Shown here one piece after another: positions 42,117 to 50,677 of a stretch of DNA of 64,000 bases. Origin of the DNA: Kluyvera sp040932435 (GTDB lineage: Bacteria > Pseudomonadota > Gammaproteobacteria > Enterobacterales > Enterobacteriaceae). The notes beneath the pieces were generated by a model. That model had not been told where the DNA came from and ran no database searches. It worked only from the letters and a program-made list of their open reading frames with translations. The DNA is taken from NCBI RefSeq assembly GCF_040932435.1, contig NZ_JBFQGA010000001.1:62001-126000 (forward strand), read 5' to 3'. Numbering within the stretch: the stretch's first letter is position 1; the number at the start of each line of letters is the position of its first letter. The translations under genes were made by a program, and so were the position numbers.

Positions 42117-43124
42117 CTATCCCAACAATTCCTGCTTCACATCCATCGCCAAATCAAATGAATGCAAACGTGCCTGATGGTCAAAAATCTGTCCGTTAAC
42201 CATAATCTCATCCGCTTGGGTTTCCCGCAGAATAGATTCCAGCCCGTGACGCACCTTCGCTTTATCGCCCACCAGCGACATCCGCAGCGCTTGGTCGACG
42301 CCGTATTTCTCTGACGGTGACCAGAAGTGCTCCATCTGTTGAATCGGAGGCGGCAACTGCCCGGTTTCGCCACGACGCAGCTTGGTAAATGCCTGCTGCA
42401 TCGAAGTGAAGAGGAACTCGGCATCGCGGTTGCTATCGGCGGCAATGATATTAATGCACACCATGGCATACGGTTTTTCCAGCCGCGCCGACGGCTTGAA
42501 GTTCGTACGATAGAGATGCAGCGCCTGATGCAGCATGTCTGGGGCAAAATGCGAGGCAAACGCAAACGGCAGGCCAAGCTGTGCCGCCAGCTGTGCGCCG
42601 TACAGACTCGAGCCTAAAAGCCACACGGGGATTTTCTCGCCATAGCCCGGCACCGGACGTACCTGAGGGTTGGGATCGCGGGCATCAAACCAGTCGACCA
42701 ACTCGGCGACATCGCGGGGGAAGTTATCAATATCGCCGCTCATATGACGGCGCAGCGCACGCATCGTGGGCTGATCGCTACCCGGTGCGCGGCCAAGACC
42801 GAGATCGATACGGCCTGGATAGAGTGTATTGAGCGTACCGAACTGCTCGGCTATCACCAGCGGTGAGTGGTTCGGCAGCATGACGCCACCGGAACCCAGA
42901 TGCAGGGTCGTAGTGTTGGCAGCCAAATAGCCAATTAACACCGAGGTCGCCGCGCTGGCGATGCCGGTCATGTTGTGGTGTTCCGCCAGCCAATAGCGGT
43001 GATAGCCGCGTTTTTCAGCAAGTTGGGCGAGGCCAAGTGAATGGGAGAAGGCTTCCCGCGCGGAGGAACCCTGCGGGATCGGTGCGAGATCGAGCACCGA
43101 GAATGCTACGGTTTTGTCAGTCAT
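42117..43124 (-). CDS. yhbW: Luciferase-like monooxygenase YhbW
   Basis: The 335-aa protein belongs to the bacterial luciferase-like flavin monooxygenase superfamily (LLM class). Family hallmarks include YWLAEHHNM near residue 44 and DLGLGRAPGSDQ near residue 107. Its substrate is unknown. It is convergent with mtr and next to a REP element. Confidence 0.93.
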   Translation of the reverse strand: MTDKTVAFSVLDLAPIPQGSSAREAFSHSLGLAQLAEKRGYHRYWLAEHHNMTGIASAATSVLIGYLAANTTTLHLGSGGVMLPNHSPLVIAEQFGTLNTLYPGRIDLGLGRAPGSDQPTMRALRRHMSGDIDNFPRDVAELVDWFDARDPNPQVRPVPGYGEKIPVWLLGSSLYGAQLAAQLGLPFAFASHFAPDMLHQALHLYRTNFKPSARLEKPYAMVCINIIAADSNRDAEFLFTSMQQAFTKLRRGETGQLPPPIQQMEHFWSPSEKYGVDQALRMSLVGDKAKVRHGLESILRETQADEIMVNGQIFDHQARLHSFDLAMDVKQELLG

Positions 43125-43213
43125 AAAGGCTCACTTTGCTAGCTGCTAATCTTTTCATACTGCATTAAAGAATAGTGAATGTGATTAACAAAGTGAGCTT
43201 TATACGGCGGAAC

Positions 43214-43291
43214 ATGCCTGATGGCGCTGCGCTTATCCGGCCTACAATGCATCAGTAGGCCGGATAAGGCATTTATGCCGCCATCCGGCGA
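43214..43291. repeat. REP pair (BIME) between yhbW and ubiV
   Basis: Two inverted REP units lie at about 43215-43243 (gcctgatggcgctgcgcttatccggc) and 43256-43291 (taggccggataaggc...ccatccggcg), just downstream of ubiV. Confidence 0.85.
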
Positions 43292-43297
43292 AGCGTG

Positions 43298-44176
43298 TTA
43301 CGCCTGCAGCTCCAGCCCTGCCAGACGCTTCCAGTAACCGTTACAGTCGCTGTTGGCGGTCAACTGCAACGGAGCATTGCCGCTCTCATTGGCGCGGAAG
43401 GCATCGAGCATAGCGAAGGTCTCATTGCCCATCGGAGACAGGCGAACCATATCGACCAGCCCGTGCATAGAAGTCAGCTCATTGCCCAAGTTATACACAT
43501 AGCCGCTCATGGTCTGAATACCGTTAAGCACGAAGACCTGCTGATTTTCCTGCGACAGCATACTGCGCCCGGTTGGGTACTTAATGCAGCAGGTCTCGCA
43601 TTCATCTTTCGGTTTATCTTCCGAACGAGCGGTAAAACAGCGGGCGGAATAAGCCAGCGGCAGGTGGCCGTAGCTGAGTACTTCCACTTCAAATTTATCG
43701 CGAATGCCCAGCTTTTCACACTGGTTAAGCAGATTCACCAGCCAGTCGCGCGACAGCTCAACCGGCATACACCAACGCACCATGCCTTGTTTTTGCAGCA
43801 AGCGCAGGGTAACCGCGTTGTAGCAGTTCAGCGCATGGCCGGCCACAAACGGCAGCTTGCGATCGGCGCACAGATTGACGACGCCCAGATCGCTGGCTTC
43901 CACCAAAAAATCACCGTTTTCGACATAGCGTTTCAGCTCGCCCAGTTCGGACGAAGCCTGCACCAGCGCTAAGGTTGAAAGCACAACCTGCTTGCCGCTG
44001 CCAGCGAGCGATTTGGCCATGTCCAGCCAGTCGCCGACTTTGGTGGCGCGACGCTTACTGCACACCGCTTCGCCGAGATAAATGGTATCGGCGCTGCTGG
44101 TGGCGGCCTGCTGGTAGAAATCTTCCAGCGTCTCTTTTGACCAGTAATAAAGCACTGGCCCTAATGAATATTTCAT
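43298..44176 (-). CDS. ubiV: O2-independent ubiquinone biosynthesis protein UbiV
   Basis: UbiV (YhbV) forms a complex with UbiU and, with UbiT, performs the ring hydroxylations of ubiquinone without oxygen. The 292-aa U32-family protein keeps cysteines proposed to hold a 4Fe-4S cluster: EAVCSKR near residue 39 and SARCFTARSEDKPKDECETCC near 180-197. The ATG at 44176 (MKYSLGPVLYYW) gives the known length. It lies 8 bases after ubiU. Confidence 0.95.
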   Translation of the reverse strand: MKYSLGPVLYYWSKETLEDFYQQAATSSADTIYLGEAVCSKRRATKVGDWLDMAKSLAGSGKQVVLSTLALVQASSELGELKRYVENGDFLVEASDLGVVNLCADRKLPFVAGHALNCYNAVTLRLLQKQGMVRWCMPVELSRDWLVNLLNQCEKLGIRDKFEVEVLSYGHLPLAYSARCFTARSEDKPKDECETCCIKYPTGRSMLSQENQQVFVLNGIQTMSGYVYNLGNELTSMHGLVDMVRLSPMGNETFAMLDAFRANESGNAPLQLTANSDCNGYWKRLAGLELQA

Positions 44177-44184
44177 TGCTATTC

Positions 44185-45180
44185 CTACTGCCATTTACGG
44201 TGATACGCACCGAGGGTGGTCTGAGTGCCTTCGGACATAGAGCCAAGCGCTTCCATCCATGAGGACTGCGGGACGAAGTTTTGTGGATCGGCCTTGCAGC
44301 GGTCAATCGCCTGACGCCAGACTTTCGCCACCTGGCTCACATACGCCGGGCTACGCTGACGACCTTCAATTTTCACTGATGCGATATTGGCAGCAAGCAG
44401 CTCCGGCAGCAGCTCCAGCGTATTGAGACTGGTTGGCTCCTCCAGCGCGTGATAGCGCTCGCCATCGACCAGATAACGGCCTTTGCACAGCGTCGGGTAA
44501 CCGGCATTTTCACCATCTTGATAACGGTCAATCAGCACTTCGTTCAGACGTGACTCCAGCCCCTGCGGCGTCTGCTGCCAGCGCACGTAACGCGCAGGTG
44601 AACAGGCGCCCACGGTATTGGGTGACTCACCGGTCAGGTAAGAGGAAAGATAGCAGCGGCCTTCAGCCATAATGCACAGGCTGCCAAAAGCGAACACTTC
44701 CAGCGGCACCGGCGTTACGCGGGCTAGCTGTTTGACCTGATGAATGGATAGCACGCGCGGCAGAACCACGCGGGCGACGTCAAAGTTGCGGTGATAGAAA
44801 TTAATCGCTTCTTCATTGGTCGCCGATGCCTGAACGGAGACATGGCGCTCAATATGCGGATAACGTTCTGCGGCATACTCGAGCATCGCGAGGTCGGCTA
44901 AGATCAGCGCATCCGCGCCCAGCTGCGCCGCCATATCGACCGCCCGTTGCCAGCGCACGTAACCATCGGGATGTGCAAAGGTATTGATGGCGATATGCAA
45001 TTTGCGGTTATGCTGGTGGACGAAGTTTACCGCTTCCTGCAGTTTCTTCTCGGTGAAGTTAAGACCGGCAAAATGACGGGCGTTGGTATCATCCTTAAGC
45101 CCGATATACACTGCATCGGCGCCGTTTTCGATAGCCGCTTTAAGCGCCGGGAGATTTCCGGCAGGGCAGAGCAACTCCAT
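44185..45180 (-). CDS. ubiU: O2-independent ubiquinone biosynthesis protein UbiU
   Basis: UbiU (YhbU) partners UbiV in anaerobic ubiquinone hydroxylation. The 331-aa peptidase U32-like protein begins MELLCPAGNLPALKAAIENGADAVYIGLKDDTNAR. It has the cysteine set GSLCIMAEGRC (about 169-176) and GACSPARY (about 193), with a further Cys near 232, consistent with a 4Fe-4S site. It is divergent from ubiT. Confidence 0.95.
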   Translation of the reverse strand: MELLCPAGNLPALKAAIENGADAVYIGLKDDTNARHFAGLNFTEKKLQEAVNFVHQHNRKLHIAINTFAHPDGYVRWQRAVDMAAQLGADALILADLAMLEYAAERYPHIERHVSVQASATNEEAINFYHRNFDVARVVLPRVLSIHQVKQLARVTPVPLEVFAFGSLCIMAEGRCYLSSYLTGESPNTVGACSPARYVRWQQTPQGLESRLNEVLIDRYQDGENAGYPTLCKGRYLVDGERYHALEEPTSLNTLELLPELLAANIASVKIEGRQRSPAYVSQVAKVWRQAIDRCKADPQNFVPQSSWMEALGSMSEGTQTTLGAYHRKWQ

Positions 45181-45261
45181 AATTCATCCTGAGTAGCGGC
45201 CCAGCAGGGGCGCATTATTGTTAATGAATAGGGATTTTAGTTAACCTATCGCTAATCATTT

Positions 45262-45331
45262 TTGATTTGAGGCAGACAAAAGCGTATTGGTGACCCCAAT
45301 AATCCCTCTGCCTCACGACATAATTGTTGAT
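45262..45331. promoter_or_regulatory. Possible FNR half-sites in the ubiU-ubiT divergent region
   Basis: TTGAT half-sites occur at 45262-45266 and 45327-45331 within the 219-base divergent spacer, but neither has a good ATCAA partner at the right spacing. FNR control of ubiUVT is reported in E. coli, so these are candidates only. Confidence 0.3.
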
Positions 45332-45399
45332 TTACGCCGCTATGTCGTTTATCTGATATGGCAAAATAACGGAACTATTGCATTCAGGGAGTAAAGCTT

Positions 45400-45924
45400 G
45401 TGTTGGATAAACTGCGTTCACGTCTGGTCCATGTAGCGCCAACTTTGATGAGCGTCCCGGTGAAATTTACGCCGTTCGCCCTTAAACGCCAGGTTCTGCA
45501 GCAGGTGTTAAGCTGGCAGTTCAGCCAGGCGCTCAATGATGGTGAACTGGATTTTCTCGACGGCCGCTGGTTAAGTATTGAGGTGCGCGATATTGGCCTC
45601 AAATGGTTCACCTCGGTACAGAACGACCGCTTAATTGTTAGCGACACTGCCCAGGCGGATGTGAGCTTCAGTGCGGATGCCAGCGACTTACTGATGATCG
45701 CTGCGCGCAAACAGGACCCAGATACGCTCTTTTTCCAGCGCCGGCTGGTGATTGAAGGCGATACGGAACTGGGTCTCTATGTCAAAAACCTGATGGATGC
45801 CATTGAGCTTGAGCAGATGCCAAAAGCGCTGCGCGTGATGCTGATGCAGCTGGCTGATTTTGTCGAAGCTGGCCTAAAATCACCATCAGAAACTAAACAT
45901 ACATCGGTAGGTGAGCCATGCTGA
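45400..45924 (+). CDS. ubiT: SCP2-domain ubiquinone biosynthesis accessory factor UbiT
   Basis: UbiT (YhbT) is the lipid-binding SCP2 protein required with UbiUV for anaerobic ubiquinone synthesis, probably presenting the prenylated intermediate. The 174-aa protein has an SCP2 domain at about residues 45-135 (RWLSIEVRDIGLKWFTSV...DTLFFQRRLVIEGDTELGLYVKN). It starts with GTG at 45400 followed by TTG, matching the known MLDKLRSR N-terminus. The last 7 bases overlap yhbS. Confidence 0.93.
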   Translation: MLDKLRSRLVHVAPTLMSVPVKFTPFALKRQVLQQVLSWQFSQALNDGELDFLDGRWLSIEVRDIGLKWFTSVQNDRLIVSDTAQADVSFSADASDLLMIAARKQDPDTLFFQRRLVIEGDTELGLYVKNLMDAIELEQMPKALRVMLMQLADFVEAGLKSPSETKHTSVGEPC

Positions 45925-46421
45925 TTCGAGTAGAAATTGGAATTGATGCCCCGGGAATCGACGCCCTGCTGCGTCGCGCTTTCAACGGTGATGGCGAAGC
46001 CAATCTGGTTCGTGAGCTGCGTGAAGACGGCCTGATTACACTGGGCTTAGTCGCAACAGATGACGAAGGTCATGTCGTGGGCTACGTCGCTTTTAGTCCG
46101 GTCAGCGTTGAAGGTGAAGAGCTGCAATGGGTTGGTCTGGCACCAATCGCGGTTGATGAAGAGTACCGTGGTCAGGGGCTGGCGCGGCAGATGATCTACG
46201 AAGGTCTAGATTCGCTTAACGAGTTTGGCTATGCGGCAGTCGTGACGCTCGGCGAGCCTGCGCTGTATGGCCGCTTCGGTTTTGAGCGTGCTGCGCAGTA
46301 CGATTTGCGCTGCCGTTGGCCGGGTAGCGAAGAGGCGTTCATGGTCCATCCTCTGGCAGAGGATGCGCTACAAGGCGTGCATGGTCTGGTTGAGTATTCT
46401 ACCCCATTCAACCAGTTTTAA
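45918..46421 (+). CDS. yhbS: GNAT-family N-acetyltransferase YhbS
   Basis: The 167-aa GNAT-fold acetyltransferase has the acetyl-CoA binding segment GLAPIAVDEEYRGQGLARQMIYEGLD (about residues 74-99). The natural acceptor is not certain. Its ATG lies inside the end of ubiT (ATGCTGA overlap). Its 3' end overlaps convergent yhbQ by 14 bases. Confidence 0.92.
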   Translation: MLIRVEIGIDAPGIDALLRRAFNGDGEANLVRELREDGLITLGLVATDDEGHVVGYVAFSPVSVEGEELQWVGLAPIAVDEEYRGQGLARQMIYEGLDSLNEFGYAAVVTLGEPALYGRFGFERAAQYDLRCRWPGSEEAFMVHPLAEDALQGVHGLVEYSTPFNQF

Positions 46422-46692
46422 GGCCGTTTAGTAACGTTTCAAATGAACCGTCACCTGCGACGAGGCGCTCTTTTTGGCGCTTCGTCAGCTGCTTTATGCG
46501 GTACTCAAGGCGCAACGCCTGCGAGTGCTCGCCCACTTCACCGTAAAATGCCAGCGTCAACTCACCTTTGCCGCGCAGCGCTTTCGCCCCTTTACCGCTT
46601 TGATGCTGGTGGAATCGCCGTTCAACATCGGTGGTGATACCGGTGTACAATTTGTTGTCCTCGGTTCGGACGAGATAAAGAAACCAACGCAC
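46408..46692 (-). CDS. yhbQ: GIY-YIG domain protein YhbQ
   Basis: This is a UvrC-like GIY-YIG nuclease-fold protein of about 94 aa. The core motif reads FLYLVRTEDNKLYTGITTDVERRFHQHQSGKGAKALRG, with the catalytic-type Tyr, Arg and downstream Glu (LEYRIKQL). I place the start at GTG 46692 (MRWFLYLVR) because it aligns with MTPWFLYLIR of E. coli; the longer frame upstream runs antisense into yhbP. It may act on DNA, but its substrate is not established. Confidence 0.88.
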   Translation of the reverse strand: MRWFLYLVRTEDNKLYTGITTDVERRFHQHQSGKGAKALRGKGELTLAFYGEVGEHSQALRLEYRIKQLTKRQKERLVAGDGSFETLLNGLKTG

Positions 46693-46746
46693 GTGTGCCA
46701 ACCTGTCTATAGAGATGGACGCACCATAGCATAACGGAGATAACAG

Positions 46747-47172
46747 ATGGAAACGCTCGCAGTCATAAGCCGCTGGCTGTCCAAACAACACGTAGTGAGC
46801 TGGTGCGTGGCGCATGAGGGCGAGCTGTGGTGCGCTAATGCGTTCTACATCTATGACCCACAGCGCGTTGCCTTCTATCTGCTTAGCGAAGAAACCACCC
46901 GGCATGGGCAGATGACCGGCAGGCAAGCGCCGGTCGCCGGCACCGTGAATGGCCAGCCTAAAACGGTGGCGCTCATCCGTGGCGTGCAGTTCAAAGGTGA
47001 AATACGTCTACTGGAAGGTGACGAAGCCGCCGAGAAACGGGCGCAGTACGTTCGCCGTTTTCAGGTCGCCCGGACCCTCTCCGCTCCGGTTTGGGAGCTG
47101 CGCTTGGACGAACTGAAGTTCACCGACAATACCCTAGGTTTTGGCAAGAAGCTGCACTGGCTGCGTGACTAA
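46747..47172 (+). CDS. yhbP: UPF0306 family protein YhbP
   Basis: The 141-aa protein belongs to UPF0306, with a pyridoxamine-phosphate-oxidase-like split-barrel fold that may bind flavin; its function is unknown. Recognisable stretches are HVVSWCVAHEGELWCANAFYIYD and GVQFKGEIRLLEG. It is divergent from yhbQ. Its TAA stop shares bases with the cusS stop on the other strand (4-base overlap), marking the left border of the cus locus. Confidence 0.9.
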   Translation: METLAVISRWLSKQHVVSWCVAHEGELWCANAFYIYDPQRVAFYLLSEETTRHGQMTGRQAPVAGTVNGQPKTVALIRGVQFKGEIRLLEGDEAAEKRAQYVRRFQVARTLSAPVWELRLDELKFTDNTLGFGKKLHWLRD

Positions 47173-48614
47173 CCGCTGAGCTTCGGCAGCGTCACAGTAA
47201 AGCGCGTGGCGACGGTATCTGACGTCACGCCAATCTTCCCGCCGTGTGCGCGCACGATAGACTTCACAATCGCCAGCCCAATACCGCTGTTCTCTCCTTT
47301 ACGCTGTCGTGAAGGATCGACCCGATAAAAACGATCGAACAAACGCGGCAGGTGTTCGGTCGGGATCGGCGCACCCGGATTCTCCACGCTATAGATAACG
47401 GCGTCATCGCGCTCGCTGACCAGCACGGTCACCGACATGCCGCGCGGCGTGTAGCGGATGGCATTCGAAAGCAAATTATTGATAACGCGCCGGATCATTA
47501 GCGGATCGCCTTCAACCAGCGACGGCTGTCCGACAAAGCGCAGCTGTACTTCGCGCTCCTCAGCCCAGGCTTCAAAGAATTCGAATACTTTCATGGTTTC
47601 AGTCTGCAAATCCAGCGTCACGCGTTCAGGGATCAGCAGATTCTCATCGGCCTGTGCCAGAAATAACATATCGCTCACCATCTTCGCCATGCGGTTGTAT
47701 TCTTCAAGGCTCGAGTAGAGTACGTCCTCCAACTCCTTGACCGTGCGCGGCTGGCTTAAGGCGATTTCGGTTTGCGTGACCAAGTTAGTGATGGGCGTAC
47801 GGATCTCGTGGGCGATATCGGCGGAGAAGTTGGCTTGGCGGCGGAAAACGTCCTCGATCCGCCCGATCATCTGGTTGAACGATATCACCAGTTGTTCCAG
47901 CTCAATGGGCACTCGCTCCGGCTCCAGCCGCACATCGAGATTATCCGAGGTGATGTTTTTGATCTCCATGCTGACATCGCGCAGCGGCTGATGCCCTTTG
48001 CGTACCGCGATCAGCACGATCCCGATAATCAGCAGGCTGATGGCGGCGGCGATCATCATCAAATTTCGTTTCAACTCATCGAGATAATGCAGATGAAAAT
48101 CTATCGACAGCGCGGTCAGCAGCGTATAGGTGCGTTGGTTATCATGGAAGGTTGAGGCAATCACCCGGTAGGTCGTCGTCGGCTTGGCGCTACCTTGATG
48201 GCTTGGCATTGCTGGCATACTGCTACTTTCCCAGCGGAACATTTGCTGGGTTTTCAGCTCTTGGGCAAACTGAGAGGACGTAAATATCGGCGACAGATCC
48301 GGTCCGTTAGGTGAACGGTACAACTGAGGATTTTCGCGGGTACGCAGCAGCACCGCAATATTGCGATAGCTTGCCAAAGCATTACCGATATTGGTTATCT
48401 TCTCCTCTTCCGGCGTATTCGGCGCGGTAAGCAGGGCGCTGAGCGTGGCGTTGACCTGCTTGAGGTCGTTGACATCTTGCTCTGCGAAGTGTTTCTCAAC
48501 CGAATGCAGCATCATGCCGGTAAAGGCGGCAAAGGCAATGATGGTGGCGAGGCTGATGAAAAAGGTCAGACGGGTTGCTAGTGAAAACGGGCGCCGACGC
48601 AGATTAACCCTCAT
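47169..48614 (-). CDS. cusS: Copper/silver-sensing histidine kinase CusS
   Basis: CusS senses periplasmic Cu(I)/Ag(I) and phosphorylates CusR. The 481-aa protein has two transmembrane helices (about 17-37 and 187-206), a periplasmic sensor loop, HAMP, H box SADIAHEIRTPITN with the phospho-His at 269, and an HATPase domain. Residues His42, Phe43 and His176, the dimer-interface metal ligands recalled for E. coli CusS, are all present, and Met133, Met136 and His139 form a second candidate site. The ATG at 48614 overlaps cusR by 11 bases. Confidence 0.93.
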   Translation of the reverse strand: MRVNLRRRPFSLATRLTFFISLATIIAFAAFTGMMLHSVEKHFAEQDVNDLKQVNATLSALLTAPNTPEEEKITNIGNALASYRNIAVLLRTRENPQLYRSPNGPDLSPIFTSSQFAQELKTQQMFRWESSSMPAMPSHQGSAKPTTTYRVIASTFHDNQRTYTLLTALSIDFHLHYLDELKRNLMMIAAAISLLIIGIVLIAVRKGHQPLRDVSMEIKNITSDNLDVRLEPERVPIELEQLVISFNQMIGRIEDVFRRQANFSADIAHEIRTPITNLVTQTEIALSQPRTVKELEDVLYSSLEEYNRMAKMVSDMLFLAQADENLLIPERVTLDLQTETMKVFEFFEAWAEEREVQLRFVGQPSLVEGDPLMIRRVINNLLSNAIRYTPRGMSVTVLVSERDDAVIYSVENPGAPIPTEHLPRLFDRFYRVDPSRQRKGENSGIGLAIVKSIVRAHGGKIGVTSDTVATRFTVTLPKLSG

Positions 48615-49287
48615 CGCGTACCTCGAGCACATAGCCGACACCGCGTACGGTCTGAATCAGCTTCGGCGTAAATTCGTTATCGATTTTGGCACGCAAACGC
48701 TTGATGGCAACGTCGATAGCGTTGGTATCGCTATCGAAATTCATATCCCACACCTGAGAGGCGATAAGCGAACGCGGCAGTACTTCTCCTTGATGACGCA
48801 GGAAAAATTCCAGCAGCGTGAACTCTTTGCTGGTCAAGGTGATGCGAGTGTCGCCGCGCGTCACCTTGCGGGAAACCAGATCGAGGGTGAGATCGGCGAC
48901 CTGAAACTGGCTTTCGACAATCACGGCGGCCCCCCGGCGCAGCAGGGTTCTCACGCGGGCCAGCAACTCGGCAAAGGCAAACGGCTTCACAAGGTAATCA
49001 TCAGCGCCCAGCTCCAGCCCCTTCACCCGGTGTTCAATGGTGCCAAGCGCGGTAAGCAGCAGGATCGGCATCCCTTTATTGGCGGCGCGCAGCATGCGGA
49101 CAATATCCCAGCCGTTAACGTCCGGCAGCATAATATCGAGCACGATAAGGTCGTAATCTGCGGTCATCGCTAGGTGATAGCCGTTGAGCCCATTGTCGGT
49201 GTTGTCCACCACAAAGCCGGCTTCCGTCAGCCCCTTGCTCAGGTATTCACCTGTTTTGACCTCATCTTCGACAACCAGAATTTTCAC
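48604..49287 (-). CDS. cusR: Copper/silver response regulator CusR
   Basis: CusR is an OmpR-family regulator activating cusCFBA. The 227-aa protein has a receiver domain with the phospho-acceptor Asp51 (LIVLDIMLPDVNG) and a C-terminal winged helix (TLLEFFLRHQGEVLPRSLIASQVW). I chose the GTG at 49287, giving MKILVVEDEV, because the family begins there; a longer upstream frame has no similarity. It is close to SilR/PcoR too, but the chromosomal CFBA partner set supports CusR. Confidence 0.92.
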   Translation of the reverse strand: MKILVVEDEVKTGEYLSKGLTEAGFVVDNTDNGLNGYHLAMTADYDLIVLDIMLPDVNGWDIVRMLRAANKGMPILLLTALGTIEHRVKGLELGADDYLVKPFAFAELLARVRTLLRRGAAVIVESQFQVADLTLDLVSRKVTRGDTRITLTSKEFTLLEFFLRHQGEVLPRSLIASQVWDMNFDSDTNAIDVAIKRLRAKIDNEFTPKLIQTVRGVGYVLEVRDEG

Positions 49288-49356
49288 GCGCCCTCCATCG
49301 CTGCTGTGTGATGGGGCCATTCTAATGGAGCGCGGGGCGATAGCAAGACGGGCTAA

Positions 49357-49379
49357 GAGCCTGCCGTTGGTGCAGGCTC
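49357..49379 (-). terminator. Hairpin between the solute-binding protein gene and cusR
   Basis: A perfect 8-bp stem (GAGCCTGC with GCAGGCTC, 7-base loop) lies just past the solute-binding protein stop. On the minus strand the following bases are TTAGCCCG, with no real T tract, so it may pause or protect rather than terminate. Confidence 0.45.
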
Positions 49380-49390
49380 AACGTTGACGC

Positions 49391-50677
49391 TTATTCAGCC
49401 CAAGCGTTTTGCCGCTTCAACTCCTCGTTCACCTTGGCATTCGTCTCTTTGAGCAGGGTTGTAATATCGCCATCGCAGCTGGCGTAAATTTTGTTAAAGC
49501 CATCGGCGGTGATCTGACGCACCGGGATCCAGTTTGGGATCTGCGGCATATAGCGCCCCTCTTTGGCATAGGTTTCAGCAAACACTTCCCAGCGCGGATC
49601 GTTGTGGTAATCCTTCACGTTGAGCGTTTTGTTCACTGGCAGACGCACGATAGGCATTGAGGTGCTATCAATCGCCATGCCGATCTTCTGTCCCTCCGGT
49701 GAGATGAGAAACTCGAGGAATTTCTTCGCCGCCGCTTTACGCTGACTGGTTTTCATCAAAAATGCGGTGGTGCCTTCCGCCATCGAGATAGCGCCGCCCG
49801 GGCCTGCCGGTGGTGGCACAACGGTATAAGTTTGTTTACCCGGATCTTTATCGAATAGGGCGATATGGTACGGGCCGGAAGAGTACATCCCGGTTTGTCC
49901 TGAGCGGAAAGAGGTGTTGGCATCGGCGGTGGTGTGGTTAATCGCCCCCGGTTGCGCCAGCCCTTCACACACCATACTGCGCATAAATGTCATGGCGGCG
50001 GCGGCCTCCTTGCTGTCCAGCGCGCCCTTAAATTTACCCGGCTGGGTTGCGACTAAATAATTACCGCCCGCCTGCCAAAGATAGGATGAAGAAAATGAAC
50101 TGGCATAGCCGCGTGTGGTTGCCAGTGGCATAGTAAAGCCGTAGGTATCTTTTTTGCCGTTGCCGTCTGGGTCATCGTGGGTAAACGCCTGTGCCACCTT
50201 TTTCAGTTCATCCCAGTTGGTTGGCGCTTTCAGATTCAGTTTGTTGAGCCAGTCCTGACGGATAAACAGCGCGTAGGTATGTGCAGACGTTGGTACGCCG
50301 TAATATTTGCCATCTGGCTGCTGGGTGGATTTCCAAGCGGCTTCATAAACATCATCGCTGCCTTTTAGCTCGCTGGGTTTAATTTCGTCTACGATGCCCA
50401 ACTGCACCATCTGACCGACAATAATAGCGTCGTTAAACACCACGTCGGGCAGGGCGCCGCCGGTTGCCGCCCGTGCCAGACGCTGATCAAAATCGGTGAC
50501 GGCATTAAAGTATTTTATCGATATCCCGGTCTCTTGCTGGAACCGGTCGGCGAGCTTTTGATAAATCACTTTTGAATCATTGCTGGCGCGGATCCAGACA
50601 TCGAGTTCTTCACTGAATGCATTATGTGAACAGGCAAATAGCAAGGCCAGGCTTAGCGCTTTATTTTTGAATTTCAT
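49391..50677 (-). CDS. Orphan ABC-type extracellular solute-binding protein (SBP family 1)
   Basis: The 428-aa protein has a Sec signal peptide (cleavage near AFS-EE, residue 22) and a family 1 solute-binding fold (sugar-type). It carries a Ca-site-like loop DPDGNGKKD (169-177), a methionine cluster MTFMRSMVC (229-237), and just two cysteines in the mature part (237 and 401). No permease or ATPase lies nearby. A GGAG ribosome-binding site precedes the ATG. It lies between cusR and the CusR box on the cusRS strand. Ligand unknown; a sugar or a metal-linked role cannot be separated from sequence. Confidence 0.85.
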   Translation of the reverse strand: MKFKNKALSLALLFACSHNAFSEELDVWIRASNDSKVIYQKLADRFQQETGISIKYFNAVTDFDQRLARAATGGALPDVVFNDAIIVGQMVQLGIVDEIKPSELKGSDDVYEAAWKSTQQPDGKYYGVPTSAHTYALFIRQDWLNKLNLKAPTNWDELKKVAQAFTHDDPDGNGKKDTYGFTMPLATTRGYASSFSSSYLWQAGGNYLVATQPGKFKGALDSKEAAAAMTFMRSMVCEGLAQPGAINHTTADANTSFRSGQTGMYSSGPYHIALFDKDPGKQTYTVVPPPAGPGGAISMAEGTTAFLMKTSQRKAAAKKFLEFLISPEGQKIGMAIDSTSMPIVRLPVNKTLNVKDYHNDPRWEVFAETYAKEGRYMPQIPNWIPVRQITADGFNKIYASCDGDITTLLKETNAKVNEELKRQNAWAE

